Shown piece after piece: positions 1 to 9,399 of a DNA stretch of 64,000 bases. Below the pieces are notes generated by a model, which was not told the origin of the DNA, searched no databases, and worked only from the letters and a program-made list of their open reading frames with translations. The stretch's first letter is position 1; each line of letters begins with the position of its first letter. The position numbers and the translations under genes are program-made. The stretch is from Novosphingobium sp. KCTC 2891 (GTDB taxonomy: Bacteria > Pseudomonadota > Alphaproteobacteria > Sphingomonadales > Sphingomonadaceae): assembly GCF_025938155.1 (NCBI RefSeq), contig NZ_JAPCZG010000004.1, positions 62,001 through 126,000 of the forward strand, given 5' to 3'.

Positions 1-1
1 G

Positions 2-538
2 ATCATGGCCAAGGCCAAGCCCGCCGAGATCGAGCAGATCAAGCAGCTCGTCTCCGCTGCCGTCGGCGCGGACACCACGCGCGGCGACCAGGTCGCCGTG
101 GCGGTGCGCAGCTTCCGCCCCATGGTGGTGGAACCGCCCAAGTTCTGGGAAACACCGTGGTTCGCCACGATCCTGCGCAACGCGGTCGCGCTGCTGGCCG
201 TGCTGCTCACCCTGCTGCTGGGCGTGCGCCCGCTGATCAAGGCGCTGCGCCGCGATCCCTCGGCACCCGCCGCCAGCAAGAAGGCCCGGGCAGGCGCGGC
301 GGACGACGATGACGACGATGACGAAGCCGGGGACGACGATGAGGAAGATGCCCCGCCGCGCGCCAAGGCCCGCAAGCAACTGCCGCCGGTCGCCGATCCC
401 GCCACCGGCGAGATCGATGCCGCCGCGCTGAGCCGCCAGGTCGGCTTCGCACAGAAGCTCGTCTCCGAGCGCCCCGACAGCGCGGTGGAAGCGCTGCGGC
501 AGATGCTCAAGGAACCGGAAGTGGAAGGCGCGCGATGA
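2..538 (+). CDS. fliF: Flagellar MS-ring protein FliF, C-terminal part
   Basis: The window opens inside this gene; the last 178 codons are present. FliF forms the membrane-embedded MS ring on which the motor and export gate are built. Visible here are one transmembrane segment (about residues 53-77 of the fragment), a strikingly acidic run of Asp/Glu (about 100-115), and a C-terminal helical stretch ending in VEALRQMLKEP, which matches the FliG-binding tail of the family. The stop overlaps the fliG start by 4 bases (ATGA), so the two are translationally coupled. The 5' end lies outside the window. Confidence 0.93.
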   Translation: MMAKAKPAEIEQIKQLVSAAVGADTTRGDQVAVAVRSFRPMVVEPPKFWETPWFATILRNAVALLAVLLTLLLGVRPLIKALRRDPSAPAASKKARAGAADDDDDDDEAGDDDEEDAPPRAKARKQLPPVADPATGEIDAAALSRQVGFAQKLVSERPDSAVEALRQMLKEPEVEGAR

Positions 539-1563
539 GCGAGATGAGCGCGATCGAAGGCGGCGGCCCGATCACCGATTCCGAACAGGCGGCGGTGATG
601 GTCATGCTGCTGGAGGACGACCAGGCCGCACGGCTGCTGGCGCAACTCGAACCGGGCGAACTTCGGCTCCTCGGCGAGAAGATGTGCGCGCTGGGCGAGA
701 TCGGACCGATGGCGATTGCCCAGGCCATCGCCGGCTTCGTCGAGAAGACCGAGAAACTGGGCCTCACCGCCCACGGGCGCATCGGCCAGGTCCGCTCGCT
801 GATGACCCGCGCGGTGGGCGAGGTGAAGGCCGACAGCCTGATGCAACGCATCGCGCCCGAGGAAGCGAACAAGACCTCGTCGCTCGAACTCGCGCGCTGG
901 CTGACGCCGCAGGTGCTGGTGCCGCTGGTGCGCGACGAACATCCGCAGGCCATCGCCGTTCTGCTCGTGCAGCTCGATCCCGAAGTGGCCGCCGCCGTGC
1001 TGCATTCGCTGCCCGATGCGATCCAGCCGCAGGTCGTGCACCGCATCGCCACGCTCGGCCCGGTCGCGCCCACCGCGATTCTGCTGCTGGAAGAGATGCT
1101 CGCGCGCCGGATCGTGGAGTGCCACGGCCGCGCCGCGCTCACCATGGGCGGTCCGCGCGAGGCTGCGGACATCATCAACGCCGCGGTCCGCGCGGTCGAG
1201 AAGCGCGTCATGCCCGAGATCGCCAAGCAGGACAAACAGCTGGCCAAGGCGATCGAGAACGAGATGTTCAAGTTCGAGCATCTCTATGTGCTCGACGACA
1301 AGTCGATGGGCTCGCTGCTGCGCGAGGTCGATTCCGACACGCTCATCGCGGCGCTCAAGGGCATCCCGGAAGACAATCGCGATTGCTTCTTCCGCGCCAT
1401 GTCCAGCCGCGCGGCGGACGGCGTGCGAGACGAGATCGCGGCACGCGGCCGGATGAAGATGGCCGAAGTGATCGAGGCGCAGAAGGCCGTGATCACCGCC
1501 GCACGACGCCTGTCCGCCGAAGGCGTGATCGTGTTCGGCGCGGGCGACGACGACTATGTCTGA
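535..1563 (+). CDS. fliG: Flagellar motor switch protein FliG
   Basis: At 342 residues this has normal FliG length. FliG sits on the cytoplasmic face of the MS ring and converts stator ion flow into torque; CheY-P acting on FliM/FliN switches it. The helical middle domain (with VRDEHPQAIAVLL, about residues 140-155) and the C-terminal domain with the charged torque helix (DDKSMGSLLREVDSDTL, about 253-270) are both present. It overlaps fliF by 4 bases and fliH by 8 bases, fixing its place in the fliFGHIJK block. Confidence 0.96.
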   Translation: MSEMSAIEGGGPITDSEQAAVMVMLLEDDQAARLLAQLEPGELRLLGEKMCALGEIGPMAIAQAIAGFVEKTEKLGLTAHGRIGQVRSLMTRAVGEVKADSLMQRIAPEEANKTSSLELARWLTPQVLVPLVRDEHPQAIAVLLVQLDPEVAAAVLHSLPDAIQPQVVHRIATLGPVAPTAILLLEEMLARRIVECHGRAALTMGGPREAADIINAAVRAVEKRVMPEIAKQDKQLAKAIENEMFKFEHLYVLDDKSMGSLLREVDSDTLIAALKGIPEDNRDCFFRAMSSRAADGVRDEIAARGRMKMAEVIEAQKAVITAARRLSAEGVIVFGAGDDDYV

Positions 1564-2194
1564 GCTGCTCTACGCCCGCCCCGCCCCGCCGGCGCGTCCC
1601 TTCCCGCTGGCCGAGATGATCGGCACTGGCCGCAGTCCCTTTGCCCGCGATGCGCGGTTCGTGCCTGCGGCCGAGCGCACCGAGGACGAGCATCGCACCG
1701 CGCAGGCCGCCGCCGACCTTGCCGAAGACCCGGTCCAGCGCGCTTTCGCCGAAGGCTATGCCCAAGGGGCCGACGACGCGCGCGCCGCCGCCATGGCCGA
1801 AATGGCCGAAACCGACGCCGCCCGCCACCGTATCGAAACCTCGCTTTCCCGCATGGATGCCGACGCCGTCCGGCAGCTTCAGGACCGCCTGCGTCAGACC
1901 GTGCTCGCGCTGTGCGAGGCTGCCATCGCACCCGCCGCCATCGACCCCGACGCGCTGGCGCGCCGGGTCGAGAAGGCGGCAGGAATGCTGGCCCGCGCCG
2001 AGGACGCGCGCGTGATCCGCCTCCATCCCGAAGACCTGGCGCTGGTCCATGCGCGCCTGCCCGAGGACTGGCACTGCGAGCCCGATCCCGCGCTGGAGCG
2101 CGGCGCGATCCGCATCGAAGGCGCGCTGGGCGGGGTCGAGGACGGCCCCGACCAATGGCGCCGCGCGCTTGAAGAAGCTCTGCGGCAATGCTGA
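1556..2194 (+). CDS. fliH: FliH-like flagellar export ATPase regulator
   Basis: This 212-residue protein lies exactly between fliG and fliI, the FliH position. FliH-family proteins dimerise, hold the ATPase FliI and deliver it to the export gate. The N-terminal third is Pro/Ala rich. The middle has the Ala/Glu-rich helical character and GYAQGADDAR pattern of FliH coiled coils, and the C-terminal part is a compact alpha/beta domain. Sequence identity to model FliH is low, as usual for this family, so the call rests heavily on gene order. It overlaps fliG by 8 bases and fliI by 7 bases. Confidence 0.85.
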   Translation: MSELLYARPAPPARPFPLAEMIGTGRSPFARDARFVPAAERTEDEHRTAQAAADLAEDPVQRAFAEGYAQGADDARAAAMAEMAETDAARHRIETSLSRMDADAVRQLQDRLRQTVLALCEAAIAPAAIDPDALARRVEKAAGMLARAEDARVIRLHPEDLALVHARLPEDWHCEPDPALERGAIRIEGALGGVEDGPDQWRRALEEALRQC

Positions 2195-3516
2195 ATCCGG
2201 CGATTCCGCTGCTGTCGCGGCTCGATGGCGCACATCCCGATTTCACCCCGCGCCGCTATGGCCTCGTATCCGCCTGCGACGGTGGATTGCTGGAAGTGAC
2301 CGGCCTGTCGGTGCCGATTGGCGCCCAGTGCCGCATCGCGCACGGCGCCGGCTCGCTCGCGGCAGAGGCCATCGGCTTCCGCAACGGCAACACGCTGATG
2401 ATGCTGCTTGGCGATACCGTGCTGCTGCGCCCTGGCGCGCGCGTGCGCCCAGAAGGGCGCCCGGGAATGCTGCCCGTGGGCGAGGCATTCCTTGGCCGCG
2501 CGGTCGATGGCGAAGGCAAGCCCATCGACGGCGGACCGCCGATCGACACCCCGCGCGAATGGCCTTCGGGCGGCGTGCGCGCCGGCGCGCTCGATCGATC
2601 GCCGGTTCGCCTTCCGTTCGACACCGGCGTGCGCGCGCTCAATGCGCTCACCACGTTCGGCGTCGGCCAGCGCATCGGCGTGATGGCCGGTTCGGGCGTG
2701 GGCAAGTCGGTCCTGCTCGACATGATCGCGCACGGCGCCGAGGCAGAAATCGTCATCGTCGGTCTGATCGGCGAGCGCGCGCGCGAAGTGTCCGATTTCG
2801 TCGAGCGGCATATGCACGGATCGAAGCGCGCACGCAGCGTGGTGGTGGCGGTGCCCGCCGACCATGCGCCCAACCTGCGCATCCGCGGCGCCATGCTGGC
2901 CACCTGCATGGCGGAATATTTCCGCGCGCAGGGCCGGCAGGTGCTGCTCATCATGGATTCGCTCACCCGCGTCGCCCACGCCGGGCGCGAGATCGCGCTG
3001 CTGCTGGGCGAACCCGGCGCCGCGCGCGGCTATCCCCCTTCGGCGCTCGCCACGATCACCAAGCTGGTCGAGCGCGCCGGCAATTCGGCAGCCAGCGGCG
3101 GCTCGGTCACGGGCCTCTACACGGTGCTCGCCGATGGCGACAACCACGACGACCCGGTGGTCGATACCGCGCGCTCGATCCTTGACGGGCACATCGTGCT
3201 GTCGCGCGATCTGGCGCAGCGCGGGCAATATCCCGCGATCGACATCGCCGCCTCACTCAGCCGCGTGATGTCCGACATCACCCAGCCGCGCCACCAGCAC
3301 TTCGCCCGCCAGTTCCGCGCGCTCGTCGCCACATACGAGGCGAACCGCGATCTCGTGCTGATGGGCGCCTACCGCGCGGGCACCGACCCGCAGCTCGACC
3401 GCGCCATCGCGATGCACGATCAGCTGACGGCGTTCATCGCCCAGCCGCAGCGCGAAACGGTGCCGCTGGATTCCAGCGTGGCGGCGCTCACCGCGCTGCT
3501 GGCCGATGAAGGCTGA
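2188..3516 (+). CDS. fliI: Flagellum-specific export ATPase FliI
   Basis: FliI is the F1-beta-like ATPase that powers unfolding and export of flagellar subunits. The 442 residues contain the Walker A motif AGSGVGKS (about 167-174), the GLIGERAREV catalytic segment, the Walker B stretch VLLIMDSLTR, and the family signature around PPSALATITKLVERAG. It overlaps the preceding fliH-like gene and the following fliJ (11 bases), consistent with an ATPase-regulator-stalk operon. Confidence 0.96.
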   Translation: MLNPAIPLLSRLDGAHPDFTPRRYGLVSACDGGLLEVTGLSVPIGAQCRIAHGAGSLAAEAIGFRNGNTLMMLLGDTVLLRPGARVRPEGRPGMLPVGEAFLGRAVDGEGKPIDGGPPIDTPREWPSGGVRAGALDRSPVRLPFDTGVRALNALTTFGVGQRIGVMAGSGVGKSVLLDMIAHGAEAEIVIVGLIGERAREVSDFVERHMHGSKRARSVVVAVPADHAPNLRIRGAMLATCMAEYFRAQGRQVLLIMDSLTRVAHAGREIALLLGEPGAARGYPPSALATITKLVERAGNSAASGGSVTGLYTVLADGDNHDDPVVDTARSILDGHIVLSRDLAQRGQYPAIDIAASLSRVMSDITQPRHQHFARQFRALVATYEANRDLVLMGAYRAGTDPQLDRAIAMHDQLTAFIAQPQRETVPLDSSVAALTALLADEG

Positions 3517-3934
3517 ACGCGCCCGCCTGGCGCGTCTCCAGCGGCTCGAACGCATCCGCGACATCGCCCGGCGCAACGCACTGGCCGAAGCGGGCAAGGC
3601 GGAAAGCACGCTTGCCCAGCTCGAAGCCCTGGCCGACCGGACCCGCCGCCTTGCCGGCGATTACGGCGCGCGTGGCGATGCCGCCGATGCCGGGGCGCTT
3701 CAGCAACTGCACAAGTTCGTGCGCGGGCTGGAACGGATCGCCACCGGCACCGACCGTGACGTGACCCGTGCCCGCGGCATCGCCGACGCGCGCGCGCAGG
3801 AAGTGGCGGAGGCAGAGCGCCGCCGCGCCGCCGCGCAGGACCGCATCGATGATCAGGCCCGCCGGATTGCTCGCAAATACGAGGCTGGAGCCACGCCGAC
3901 CGGCGCCACCCGCAAAGGTTGGCACAAGTCTTGA
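3506..3934 (+). CDS. fliJ: FliJ-like flagellar export chaperone/stalk
   Basis: This small 142-residue protein is almost entirely charged helix (Arg/Glu/Ala rich), as expected of the antiparallel coiled coil FliJ, which fits into the FliI hexamer like the gamma subunit of F1. It overlaps fliI by 11 bases and directly precedes fliK. Sequence conservation in FliJ is poor, so the name rests on size, predicted coiled coil and position. Confidence 0.82.
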   Translation: MKAERARLARLQRLERIRDIARRNALAEAGKAESTLAQLEALADRTRRLAGDYGARGDAADAGALQQLHKFVRGLERIATGTDRDVTRARGIADARAQEVAEAERRRAAAQDRIDDQARRIARKYEAGATPTGATRKGWHKS

Positions 3935-3972
3935 ATAGAACAGCGCGAACGCTTGAACGAAAGCCCCTGTCG

Positions 3973-5394
3973 ATGTTCGATATCGCTGCCACCGCTGTCC
4001 GCTCCGCCACTGCAAGTGCCGCCGTGGAGCCGGTGAATCCGGGGATTTCCGCAGTTTCCGCACCGATTTCCGGACTTCCCGCCCCCGGAGAGCCTGCTGC
4101 CGGCGCCTTCGATGCAGCGCTCGCGCTGGCCAGCGACGTTGCCGCAGCCGGCAAAGGCTTGCCGCCGCTTGCCGCCCGGCAAGATCTCGCCGCCGCCCTG
4201 CCGCAGGACCAGGCGGCAACCGATGCCCAGGGCGCCGCGATTTCGGACATGACGACCGACACCGATAACCTTCCGGCCCTTCGTCATGCGGCCGCACCGC
4301 GCGCAGGACGTCCGCTCGCCTTGCCGGTCATGCTGCACGCCGCGATGGCCGAACGAGACAAGCAGGCCACTGCCCAGAGCAGCGCAACCGATACGCCGCT
4401 TGCACCGACCGAGCCGCAGGCGACGGCGATGCCTTCGCCCGCCCTGATCCCGGTGCTTCCGGCAATCGCTGCCGCCCCTGCCCAGTTCACAGCGGCACAG
4501 GCAACCGCCGCCGCGGGCAAGACCGCGTCGGCACCGCTCGCAGCATCCGCAGCCCCGTCGCCGGATACCGGCGCGAAGCCTGCTCCTGCCTCCGCCCCGG
4601 CCCCGGTCGCCAGCGCGGCAATGCCCGCCATCCTGTCCACCGCAATTGTGCGCGAGATTGTTTCCCCCGTCCCGGCCGAGCCGCAAGCCCAGTCGCTGCC
4701 GGAGGCTGCCCCCCAGCCGGCCGCGCAAATCGCCTCAGCCCGTGCGCCCGTAGGCAAGGCGCTCTCGGCATCAGGCGATCTCGCGCAGCGCGTCGCCCCT
4801 GCCGCCACGGCAGCGGACAAGCCGGCGGCCGCGCGCGGCCCGGCCATCGCTGGCGAAAAGACCGCCGATCATCTCACTCTGGCCGCGCCGATGGCCCAAC
4901 CGGCGCTGATCGCGGCGGTAACGCCCGACGCGCCTGCCCCGGCGGCTGGTGCCGCCCCCACGCAGCCCCGCGCGCCCGAGCGGATCGACTTCGCCACGCT
5001 GGTCGATTCCATTGCGCGGGCCCGTCAGGACGGGGCCGCCGCCGCGCCCGTCGCGGTGGCGCTGACCCATGCCGAGTTCGGCAAGGTCTCGCTGCACTTC
5101 CGCGCTGGCGACGACGGCCTGTCCGTCGCCATGTCCAGCCCCGATCCCGCCTTCGCCCCGGCCGTTGCTGCCGCGCGTGAGGCCGCGAGCGCGCAAGGCG
5201 CGGCGCCCGATGGCAACCGCCCCGATGCGGCACCGCGCGGCCAGCAGCAGGCCGCAGCCGGGGGCGAGCAGTCCTCGTCCAACGGCACCGCGCGCCAGGA
5301 CTCCCAGCGCGGCACCCGCACCAATCCTTCGGCCCAGCACCGCACCGGCGAAACGCCGCGCGATGGCGGGCAGCGTGACGGCATCTTCGCCTGA
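3973..5394 (+). CDS. fliK: Flagellar hook-length control protein FliK
   Basis: From this ATG the protein has 473 residues. It has a long low-complexity Ala/Pro-rich region followed by a short folded domain near residues 340-400 (with VALTHAEFGKVSLHF) matching the FliK C-terminal Flg_hook domain, then a Gln/Gly/Asn-rich tail. FliK measures hook length and switches export specificity from hook to filament. An in-frame TTG at 3919 overlapping fliJ would add 18 residues; the ATG is preferred because the extension is not FliK-like, but neither start has a strong ribosome-binding site. Confidence 0.85.
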   Translation: MFDIAATAVRSATASAAVEPVNPGISAVSAPISGLPAPGEPAAGAFDAALALASDVAAAGKGLPPLAARQDLAAALPQDQAATDAQGAAISDMTTDTDNLPALRHAAAPRAGRPLALPVMLHAAMAERDKQATAQSSATDTPLAPTEPQATAMPSPALIPVLPAIAAAPAQFTAAQATAAAGKTASAPLAASAAPSPDTGAKPAPASAPAPVASAAMPAILSTAIVREIVSPVPAEPQAQSLPEAAPQPAAQIASARAPVGKALSASGDLAQRVAPAATAADKPAAARGPAIAGEKTADHLTLAAPMAQPALIAAVTPDAPAPAAGAAPTQPRAPERIDFATLVDSIARARQDGAAAAPVAVALTHAEFGKVSLHFRAGDDGLSVAMSSPDPAFAPAVAAAREAASAQGAAPDGNRPDAAPRGQQQAAAGGEQSSSNGTARQDSQRGTRTNPSAQHRTGETPRDGGQRDGIFA

Positions 5395-5424
5395 ACGATC
5401 CCACACCGTTTCTAAGGACCGAGC

Positions 5425-6018
5425 ATGAGCGACAAGAAGGACAAGGACGCCAAGCCCAAGAAGAAGGGCGGCGGCATGATGGTCAAGGTCGGTGGCGCCG
5501 TCGCGCTGCTCGCGGTCGGCGGCGGCGGTGCCTATGGCCTGGTCGCTGCGGGCCTGATCGGCGGCAGCCACAAGGAAGTGAAGGAAGACAACAAGCCCAA
5601 GCTGATCCGCAAGGGCGAGGAAGATCCCTATGCCCCGCCGGCCAAGGAAGGCGAGGGCGAAGGCGCGGGCAAGGAAGTCGATGGCGAAGGCGGCAGTGAA
5701 TATCACACGCTGTACTACAGCTTCGCCGACGAGTTCACCTCGAACGTCAAAGACAGCTCCGCGCTCGTCCAGCTCTCCATCGCCTGCTCCACGCACCGCG
5801 ACTACCGCGTGATCCTCTGGCTCAAGAAGCACGAACTGGCGATCCGCTCCGCCCTGCTGACCGTGCTGGCTGAAACGCCGGAAGCCGACATCCAGACCGC
5901 GCAGGGCAAGGACCACCTGCAGAAGCGCATGGCCGCCGCGATCAACAAGGTGCTCAGCGACGCCGAAGGCTTTGGCGGGGTCGACGCGGTCTACTTCAAG
6001 TCCTTCATCGTCCAGTGA
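5425..6018 (+). CDS. fliL: Flagellar basal body-associated protein FliL
   Basis: This 197-residue protein starts with a Lys-rich cytoplasmic tail, one transmembrane helix (about residues 18-40) and a periplasmic FliL domain with the pattern of two strands and a long helix ending KVLSDAEGFGGVDAVYF. FliL sits around the stator units and affects torque. An AAGGA ribosome-binding site lies about 8 bases upstream of the ATG. It follows fliK after 30 bases and precedes fliM. Confidence 0.92.
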   Translation: MSDKKDKDAKPKKKGGGMMVKVGGAVALLAVGGGGAYGLVAAGLIGGSHKEVKEDNKPKLIRKGEEDPYAPPAKEGEGEGAGKEVDGEGGSEYHTLYYSFADEFTSNVKDSSALVQLSIACSTHRDYRVILWLKKHELAIRSALLTVLAETPEADIQTAQGKDHLQKRMAAAINKVLSDAEGFGGVDAVYFKSFIVQ

Positions 6019-6055
6019 TCCCAGCAACGGCCAGGACAGACGCGATTTCCATCCG

Positions 6056-6952
6056 ATGAAGCCCGAACATCCCCTTGTCGCCGAACGGCCGCTTGCGCGT
6101 CACAGCGCGGCGCTGGTGCGGCCCGGTCCCGGCCCGGCCGACCTGCTGCCTGCTCTGGCGCGGGCCAGCGACCGCATGGCGCGCGCGCTGCGCGGCGCGC
6201 TGGCACCGCTGCTGGGCGGCGAACCGCCGATGGTGGAATGCGCCGCTCCCGAGGAGATGAGCGCGCGGGATTTCGCCGGCATGGTGCCGGGCCTGGCCGC
6301 CTACAGCCTTTACGGCATCGCCGGCTCGTCGGCGCGGCTGCTGTCCTCGATCGATGCCGAAGCCGTGCTGCGGCTGGTCGATCGCGCTTTCGGTGGCCCG
6401 GGCGAGGCGCCCTATCCTCTGCCGCGCGAACTGCCGCTTTCGGCCGAACTGATGGTTCAGCAGATCGAAGCCGTCATCGCCGCTCGCCTCGCCGAGGCTG
6501 CCGGGCTGATGCAGGCCGATGCCATCACGGCGCTGCGCCGCGATAGCAACGTCGAGCAGCTTCAGCCCTTCGCCCCCGAAGCGCGGCTGGCCATGCTGAC
6601 GCTGTCGATCACCGAAGCCGGCGGCCAGCCCTGGCTGCTGCGCATCGCCTTGCCTTTCGCCGTTCTTGCCGACCTGTTCGGGCAGAACGACCGCACCTCG
6701 GCGCGCCCCGCTCCGCGTGGCCCCGCCGATCCGCTTCACGCGCCCTATGGCGACCTGCCGCTGCCGCTCAAGGCAGTGCTGGTCGACATGGCGCTGCCGC
6801 TCTCGATCATCTCCACGCTCGAGGTCGGCCAGATCCTGTCGGTCCCCATTGCGCGCAGCGTCCCCCTGCGCGTCGCGGGCCGCACCATCGCTCACGGCAG
6901 CATCGGCGCGGTCGACGACCGCGTGGCGGTGCAACTGACCCAGCTTTCCTGA
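6056..6952 (+). CDS. fliM: Flagellar motor switch protein FliM
   Basis: At 298 residues this is a rather divergent FliM. It has a central CheC-like domain (about residues 60-220) and a C-terminal SpoA/FliN-like domain (about 225-298, containing PLPLKAVLVDMALPLSIIST). FliM with FliN forms the C ring and binds CheY-P. A longer in-frame reading from 5972 would overlap fliL and add a Ser/Arg-rich stretch unlike any FliM, so the ATG at 6056 is chosen. The N-terminal CheY-binding LSQ-type peptide is not obvious, so CheY binding may rely on other surfaces. Confidence 0.85.
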   Translation: MKPEHPLVAERPLARHSAALVRPGPGPADLLPALARASDRMARALRGALAPLLGGEPPMVECAAPEEMSARDFAGMVPGLAAYSLYGIAGSSARLLSSIDAEAVLRLVDRAFGGPGEAPYPLPRELPLSAELMVQQIEAVIAARLAEAAGLMQADAITALRRDSNVEQLQPFAPEARLAMLTLSITEAGGQPWLLRIALPFAVLADLFGQNDRTSARPAPRGPADPLHAPYGDLPLPLKAVLVDMALPLSIISTLEVGQILSVPIARSVPLRVAGRTIAHGSIGAVDDRVAVQLTQLS

Positions 6953-6965
6953 GAATGAGGCTTAG

Positions 6966-7241
6966 ATGACCTTCCAGACCCGCGGTTTCGATTTTCTCAA
7001 GGACGTCGATGTCCGCCTCACTGTCGAACTCGGCCGCACCGAGATGAAGCTGAAGGACGTGCTCGGCCTGGCCGAGGAAAGCGTCGTCATGCTCGACCGC
7101 CTCACCGATGAACTGCTCGACGTGATGGTCAACGGCAAGCTGATCGCGCGCGGCGAAGTCGTTGCGCAGGGCGACCGCTTCGGCCTGCGCATCGTCGAGC
7201 TGATCGGCAGCAATGCCGCGCCGCGGAGCGAGGCCGCCTGA
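6966..7241 (+). CDS. fliN: Flagellar motor switch protein FliN
   Basis: This 91-residue protein is a bare SpoA/FliN domain: VDVRLTVELGRTEMKLKDVL is followed by the hallmark VNGKLIARGEVVAQGDRFGLRI near the C terminus. FliN forms the bottom of the C ring and assists docking of the export ATPase. It lacks the long N-terminal extension of enteric FliN. The stop overlaps the fliO start (TGATG). Confidence 0.95.
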   Translation: MTFQTRGFDFLKDVDVRLTVELGRTEMKLKDVLGLAEESVVMLDRLTDELLDVMVNGKLIARGEVVAQGDRFGLRIVELIGSNAAPRSEAA

Positions 7242-7519
7242 TGCTCTGGTACATCCTCAAGCTGGTGATCCTGCTGCCGCTGATCGGCGGGCTGGCCTGG
7301 GCCAGCCTGAAGTTCGCCAAGCGCATGGAAGGCCGCTTCGGCACCGCCCCCGGCGCACGCGCAGTGAAGATCGTCGAGACGCAGATGCTTTCTCCCACGC
7401 TGCGGCTCGCCGTGCTGGAGTTCCACGGCCGCGAGATTCTCGTCTCGGTGAGCAAGACCGGACTGGTCCGGCTGGCAGAAGCGCCGGCCCGGCCCCGCAC
7501 CGATGCGGCGGAGGACTGA
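7241..7519 (+). CDS. fliO: Flagellar biosynthesis protein FliO
   Basis: This 92-residue protein has one N-terminal transmembrane helix (about residues 3-22) and a small cytoplasmic beta domain ending in [10 protein letters not shown], typical of FliO. FliO helps assemble the FliP ring of the export gate. Its start shares a base with the fliN stop, and it directly precedes fliP. The family diverges strongly; position and topology are the main support. Confidence 0.85.
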   Translation: MLWYILKLVILLPLIGGLAWASLKFAKRMEGRFGTAPGARAVKIVETQMLSPTLRLAVLEFHGREILVSVSKTGLVRLAEAPARPRTDAAED

Positions 7520-7523
7520 TCCC

Positions 7524-8339
7524 GTGCGCAACCTGACCGCAGGCAACCTGACTTTGCGCCGCGCCCTCGTGCTTGGCGCACTCCTGCTCCCCGCGCTCGC
7601 GCCCACCCTCGCCCATGCCGCCGCGGTCGCCGCGCCCGGCGCCGGCGCGGCGGCGATCCCCGGCGCGCTCGACCGCGCGTTCGGCCAGCTTTCGGGCGCG
7701 CAGTCGAGCGGCACGCTGTCGATGTCGTTGCAGCTGCTGCTCGTCATGGGGCTGCTGACGATCCTGCCCAGCCTTGTCCTGATGATGACCAGCTTCACCC
7801 GCATCCTGGTGGTGCTGGCGATCCTGCGGCAGGCGCTCGGCCTCCAGCAATCGCCGCCCAACCAGGTGTTGATCGGGCTGTCGCTGTTCCTCTCGCTGTT
7901 CGTGATGGCGCCCACGCTGGACAAGGTGAACGCCACTGCCATCCAGCCCTACTCCGCCGGCACGATCAACGCCGAGCAGGCCATCGCCAACGGCGGCCGC
8001 GAATTCCACGCCTTCATGATCCGCCAGACGCGCGAGCACGACCTGACGATGTTCGCGGGCATGGCGCACGCGCCCAAGTTCGCCAGCAGCGCCGACGTGC
8101 CGTTCTCGATCCTGCTGCCGGCCTTCGTCACCAGCGAGTTGAAGACCGCATTCCAGATCGGCTTCATGCTGTTCCTGCCGTTCCTCGTCATCGACCTTGT
8201 CGTCTCGTCCGTGCTGATGAGCCTGGGCATGATGATGATGAGCCCCACCATCGTCTCGCTGCCATTCAAGCTGCTGCTGTTCGTCCTTGTCGATGGATGG
8301 GCGCTGCTGATGGGCAGCCTCGCCGCGAGTTTCGCCTGA
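7524..8339 (+). CDS. fliP: Flagellar export gate protein FliP
   Basis: FliP is the main pore subunit of the type III export gate. A GTG at 7524 is chosen as start because GGAGGA stands 9 bases upstream; an ATG at 7503 has no such site and lies inside fliO. The 271-residue product begins with a cleavable signal peptide ending near ALAHAAA, as is usual for FliP. It has four transmembrane segments and the conserved motifs [18 protein letters not shown] and [20 protein letters not shown]. Confidence 0.95.
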   Translation: MRNLTAGNLTLRRALVLGALLLPALAPTLAHAAAVAAPGAGAAAIPGALDRAFGQLSGAQSSGTLSMSLQLLLVMGLLTILPSLVLMMTSFTRILVVLAILRQALGLQQSPPNQVLIGLSLFLSLFVMAPTLDKVNATAIQPYSAGTINAEQAIANGGREFHAFMIRQTREHDLTMFAGMAHAPKFASSADVPFSILLPAFVTSELKTAFQIGFMLFLPFLVIDLVVSSVLMSLGMMMMSPTIVSLPFKLLLFVLVDGWALLMGSLAASFA

Positions 8340-8611
8340 TGGATGATACCGCCACGCTTCTGGGGCTGGCCGACCGTATGCTGTGGGTCGCCGCGCTCGT
8401 CGCCGCGCCCGTGCTGCTGGCCAGCCTTGCCGTCGGCCTTGTCGTCGGCGTGATCCAGGCCGCCACCTCGGTCAACGAACAGACCCTGACGTTCGTGCCC
8501 AAGCTGGCCGTCACCGCGCTGGTGCTGGTGCTGCTCGGCGGCGCGATGCTCGGCCTCGTCGGCGATTTCCTCAAGGACGTGTTCGCCCAGATCGCGGCGA
8601 CGGGCCGCTGA
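8339..8611 (+). CDS. fliQ: Flagellar export gate protein FliQ
   Basis: This 90-residue protein has two transmembrane hairpins and the FliQ signature AATSVNEQTLTFVPK. Four FliQ copies wrap the FliP-FliR core of the export gate. Its ATG shares a base with the fliP TGA. An upstream in-frame ATG at 8297 would lie within fliP and add residues foreign to the family. Confidence 0.95.
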   Translation: MDDTATLLGLADRMLWVAALVAAPVLLASLAVGLVVGVIQAATSVNEQTLTFVPKLAVTALVLVLLGGAMLGLVGDFLKDVFAQIAATGR

Positions 8612-8615
8612 CGGC

Positions 8616-9398
8616 ATGATCGCACTCCACTTCGGCTTCGGCGCGCTGGAAGCGGAGTTCTGGCGGCTGGTCTTCGTGATGACCCGCATCGCCGCCGCGC
8701 TACTGGCAGCGCCCCTGTTCGGCGCGATGACCGTGCCGCCGCAAGTGCGCGTGATGCTGTCCGGCGCGGTCGCGGTGCTGGTCTGCGCGTGGACCGATGT
8801 TGCCGCGCCGCCGTCGCTGCTGTCGCTGGACGGGATGCTGTCGGTCGCCAACGAGGCGCTGATCGGGCTGACCATGGGCTTCGTGCTGCAATTCTCTTTC
8901 GCCGCGCCGGTCATCGCTGCCGAAATGATCGGGGGCGGCATGGGCATGTCGATCGCCACCACCGCCGATCCGGTCAGCGGCGCGCATTCGCCCGCGCTGG
9001 GCCAGTATTTCTCGGTGGTGCTGACCGTCCTGTTCCTCGGCCTGGGCGCGCATCTCGACTGGTTTTCGCTGCTGGTCGAAAGCTACCGCACCTTTCCCCC
9101 CGGCACCGCGTGGTTCACGCCCGGCCGGATGCAGCTGCTGACCAGCTTCGGCACCCAGATGTTCACCACCGCGCTGGTCATCGCGCTGCCCGTCACGCTG
9201 CTGCTGATGCTGGTGCAGATCATGACCGGGATCATCAGCCGCTCGGCGCCCAGCCTCAACCTGTTCTCGCTCGGCTTGCCGGCGGGCGTGCTGGCGGGCA
9301 TCGCCGCGCTGATCGTCTCCGCCCCGTTGCTCACCGATCGCCTGACCGACCTCAGCGAAACCGCCATCACGCAGGCGGCCGCGATGTTGGAGCGATAG
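8616..9398 (+). CDS. fliR: Flagellar export gate protein FliR
   Basis: At 260 residues this is normal FliR length. It is strongly hydrophobic with about six membrane segments and the conserved GAMTVPPQVRVMLSG near residue 30. It also has a FliR-type IAAEMIGGGMGMSIA stretch around residue 105. One FliR completes the FliP5-FliQ4-FliR1 gate. It follows fliQ after 4 bases. Confidence 0.95.
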   Translation: MIALHFGFGALEAEFWRLVFVMTRIAAALLAAPLFGAMTVPPQVRVMLSGAVAVLVCAWTDVAAPPSLLSLDGMLSVANEALIGLTMGFVLQFSFAAPVIAAEMIGGGMGMSIATTADPVSGAHSPALGQYFSVVLTVLFLGLGAHLDWFSLLVESYRTFPPGTAWFTPGRMQLLTSFGTQMFTTALVIALPVTLLLMLVQIMTGIISRSAPSLNLFSLGLPAGVLAGIAALIVSAPLLTDRLTDLSETAITQAAAMLER

Positions 9399-9399
9399 G

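Noticed and set aside
298..352. Acidic Asp-rich run in FliF as a repeat expansion artefact
   Set aside because: Codons alternate GAC/GAT/GAG and the reading frame continues into the conserved FliG-binding tail, so it is a real low-complexity linker.
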